From: Pseudaeromonas sp041441555
GTDB lineage: Bacteria; Pseudomonadota; Gammaproteobacteria; Enterobacterales; Aeromonadaceae
Assembly: GCA_041441555.1 (NCBI GenBank)
Contig: JASDSW010000035.1
Span: forward strand, 1 to 64,000
DNA length: 64,000 bases
Direction: 5' to 3'
Position 1 is the first letter of the stretch. Every line of letters begins with the position of its first letter. The notes beneath the pieces are model-generated. The model searched no databases and had not been told where the DNA came from. It saw only the letters and a list, made by a program, of their open reading frames with translations. Position numbers and translations under genes: made by a program. Shown one piece after another: positions 62,685 through 64,000 of the stretch.

Positions 62685-63974
62685 ATGAAAAAGAACCCAT
62701 TCAAGCAAGCCTCCCGTCTGTCACTGCTGGCGCTGGCTATGGTCTCTGCAGGAGCATTTGCTGCCGATGACACCATCAAGGTCGGTGTGCTGCATTCGCT
62801 CTCCGGCACCATGGCGATTTCCGAGACCACGCTCAAGGACACCATGCTGATGCTGATCGAGGAGCAGAACAAGAAGGGTGGCGTGTTGGGCAAAAAGCTG
62901 GAGCCGGTCGTCGTGGATCCAGCCTCCAACTGGCCACTGTTCGCCGAGAAGGCCCGTGAATTGATCCAAAAAGAGAAAGTAGCGGCCATCTTCGGCTGCT
63001 GGACCTCAGTATCACGCAAGTCAGTACTGCCGGTGGTGGAAGAGCTCAACAGCATCCTCTTCTATCCGGTGCAGTATGAAGGGGAAGAGTCCTCCAAGAA
63101 TGTGTTCTACACAGGTGCCGCGCCTAACCAGCAAGCTATCCCTGCTGTGGATTATCTGATGGCTAATGGCGTCAAGCGTTGGGCTCTGCTCGGGACTGAC
63201 TATGTCTACCCGCGTACCACCAACAAGATCCTCGAAGCCTATCTGAAGGCCAAGGGGGTACCCGCCTCCGACATCATGGTCAACTACACCCCATTCGGCC
63301 ACGCCGATTGGCAGTCCATTGTCTCCGATGTGAAGAAGTTCGGCTCTGCGGGCAAGAAGACCGCTGTGGTCTCCACCATCAACGGTGATGCCAACGTGCC
63401 TTTCTACAAGGAGCTGGGTAATCAGGGGATCTCGGCCAAGGATATTCCGGTGGTTGCCTTCTCGGTGGGTGAAGAAGAGCTCTCCGGTATCGACACCAAG
63501 CCGCTGGTGGGTCACCTGGCTGCCTGGAACTACTTCCAGAGCGTGGAATCCGACGAGAACAGTGACTTTATCGAGCAGTGGCACAAGTTCACCGGGAAAG
63601 AGTCCCGCACCACCAATGACCCGATGGAAGCCACCTATATCGGCTTCAACATGTGGCTGAAGGCGGTCGAAAAGGCTGGAACCACGGATCCGGAACAGGT
63701 CCAGGAGGCTCTGATCGGCGTGACGGTACCGAATCTGACCGGTGGTTACGCCGCCATGATGCCAAACCATCACATCACCAAGCCGGTGCTGATTGGCGAA
63801 ATCCAGGACGATGGCCAGTTTGAAGTGGTCTCCGAAACCAAGGGGACTGTGGCGGGCGATGAGTGGTCTGATTACCTGCCGGGCTCCAAGGATCTGATCG
63901 CCGATTGGCGCAAGCCCTTGGCCTGCGGCAACTTCAACGTCAAAACCGGCAAGTGTGGCGGTAGCGGCAAGTAA
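62685..63974 (+). CDS. urtA: Urea ABC transporter substrate-binding protein UrtA
   Basis: 429 residues with AAGGAG before the ATG. A signal peptide (MKKNPFKQASRLSLLALAMV then SAGAFAADD) precedes a family 5 binding protein: IKVGVLHSLSGTMAISETTL, ELIQKEKVAAIFGCWTSVSR, FYPVQYEGEESSKNVFYTGA and DPMEATYIGFNMW. These are characteristic of UrtA/AmiC-like urea and short amide binding proteins. It delivers urea to UrtBCDE, whose genes would be expected to the right of the window. Its link with the amidolyase genes indicates uptake and use of urea as nitrogen source. Confidence 0.93.
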   Translation: MKKNPFKQASRLSLLALAMVSAGAFAADDTIKVGVLHSLSGTMAISETTLKDTMLMLIEEQNKKGGVLGKKLEPVVVDPASNWPLFAEKARELIQKEKVAAIFGCWTSVSRKSVLPVVEELNSILFYPVQYEGEESSKNVFYTGAAPNQQAIPAVDYLMANGVKRWALLGTDYVYPRTTNKILEAYLKAKGVPASDIMVNYTPFGHADWQSIVSDVKKFGSAGKKTAVVSTINGDANVPFYKELGNQGISAKDIPVVAFSVGEEELSGIDTKPLVGHLAAWNYFQSVESDENSDFIEQWHKFTGKESRTTNDPMEATYIGFNMWLKAVEKAGTTDPEQVQEALIGVTVPNLTGGYAAMMPNHHITKPVLIGEIQDDGQFEVVSETKGTVAGDEWSDYLPGSKDLIADWRKPLACGNFNVKTGKCGGSGK

Positions 63975-64000
63975 GTCGAGGCAAAGCCGCCGAGTCACGC

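Overview
The window (about 60% GC) is chromosomal DNA of a gammaproteobacterium. The protein sequences and gene order point to the Aeromonadales, meaning Aeromonas or a close relative. Supporting points are a classical his operon with a poly-His leader peptide, the block fadD-rnd-minE-minD-minC-ycgL-ycgN as in enterobacteria, yoaA followed by tsaB, fadR next to dsbB, and a LuxO-type sigma-54 activator. The species cannot be fixed from the sequence. Two runs of ten N (17767-17776 and 19580-19589) mark contig joins in a draft assembly. No rRNA, tRNA, CRISPR array, prophage or complete insertion sequence was seen.

Layout. 1-4.3 kb: the end of a periplasmic solute-binding protein, a TerC-family membrane protein, yfcL, a PAS protein paired with a REC-CheC/CheX response regulator, and nfsA. 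4.4-5.6 kb: an HcaT-like MFS transporter. 5.6-13.0 kb: the complete hisGDCBHAFI operon on the minus strand, with leader peptide, attenuator and promoter. 13.3-21.6 kb: a small acidic protein, yoaA, tsaB, two uncharacterised genes, cysB (front missing at a gap) and a long helicase IV gene containing a spurious gap. 21.4-26.0 kb: a five-gene minus-strand operon encoding an adaptor, an ATPase, two permeases and a small membrane protein. 26.1-34.4 kb: yaiI, mtgA, dsbB, fadR, acpH, a TonB-like gene, yidE, a small secretin-like protein, a DUF4250 protein and an NTF2-like protein. 34.5-42.0 kb: a DUF3157 protein, then a TPP riboswitch controlling thiC-thiDE-thiF-thiS-thiG-thiH.

42.1-49.1 kb is the most interesting part. 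It encodes a STAS anti-anti-sigma-like protein, an RsbW-like kinase, a LuxO-like sigma-54 activator, a glycosyltransferase-like protein, a FIST-domain sensor (NosP/VpsV type) and a soluble hybrid histidine kinase with an Hpt domain (NahK/VpsS type). Two near-perfect sigma-54 promoters, one before the STAS gene and one before the glycosyltransferase gene, each have a pair of LuxO-like boxes about 105-135 bp upstream. The inferred circuit is FIST sensor, hybrid kinase, phosphorelay, LuxO-like activator, then a partner switch plus a surface-glycan-type gene.

49.3-55.9 kb: fadD, rnd, minEDC, ycgL, an MltB-like transglycosylase and ycgN. 55.9-64.0 kb: a urea-assimilation cluster of allophanate hydrolase, urea carboxylase, a GntR/FCD regulator and the urea-transporter binding protein UrtA. 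Its control region shows NtrC-like sites, a sigma-54-like promoter and a perfect GntR-type palindrome. The cluster probably continues beyond the right edge.
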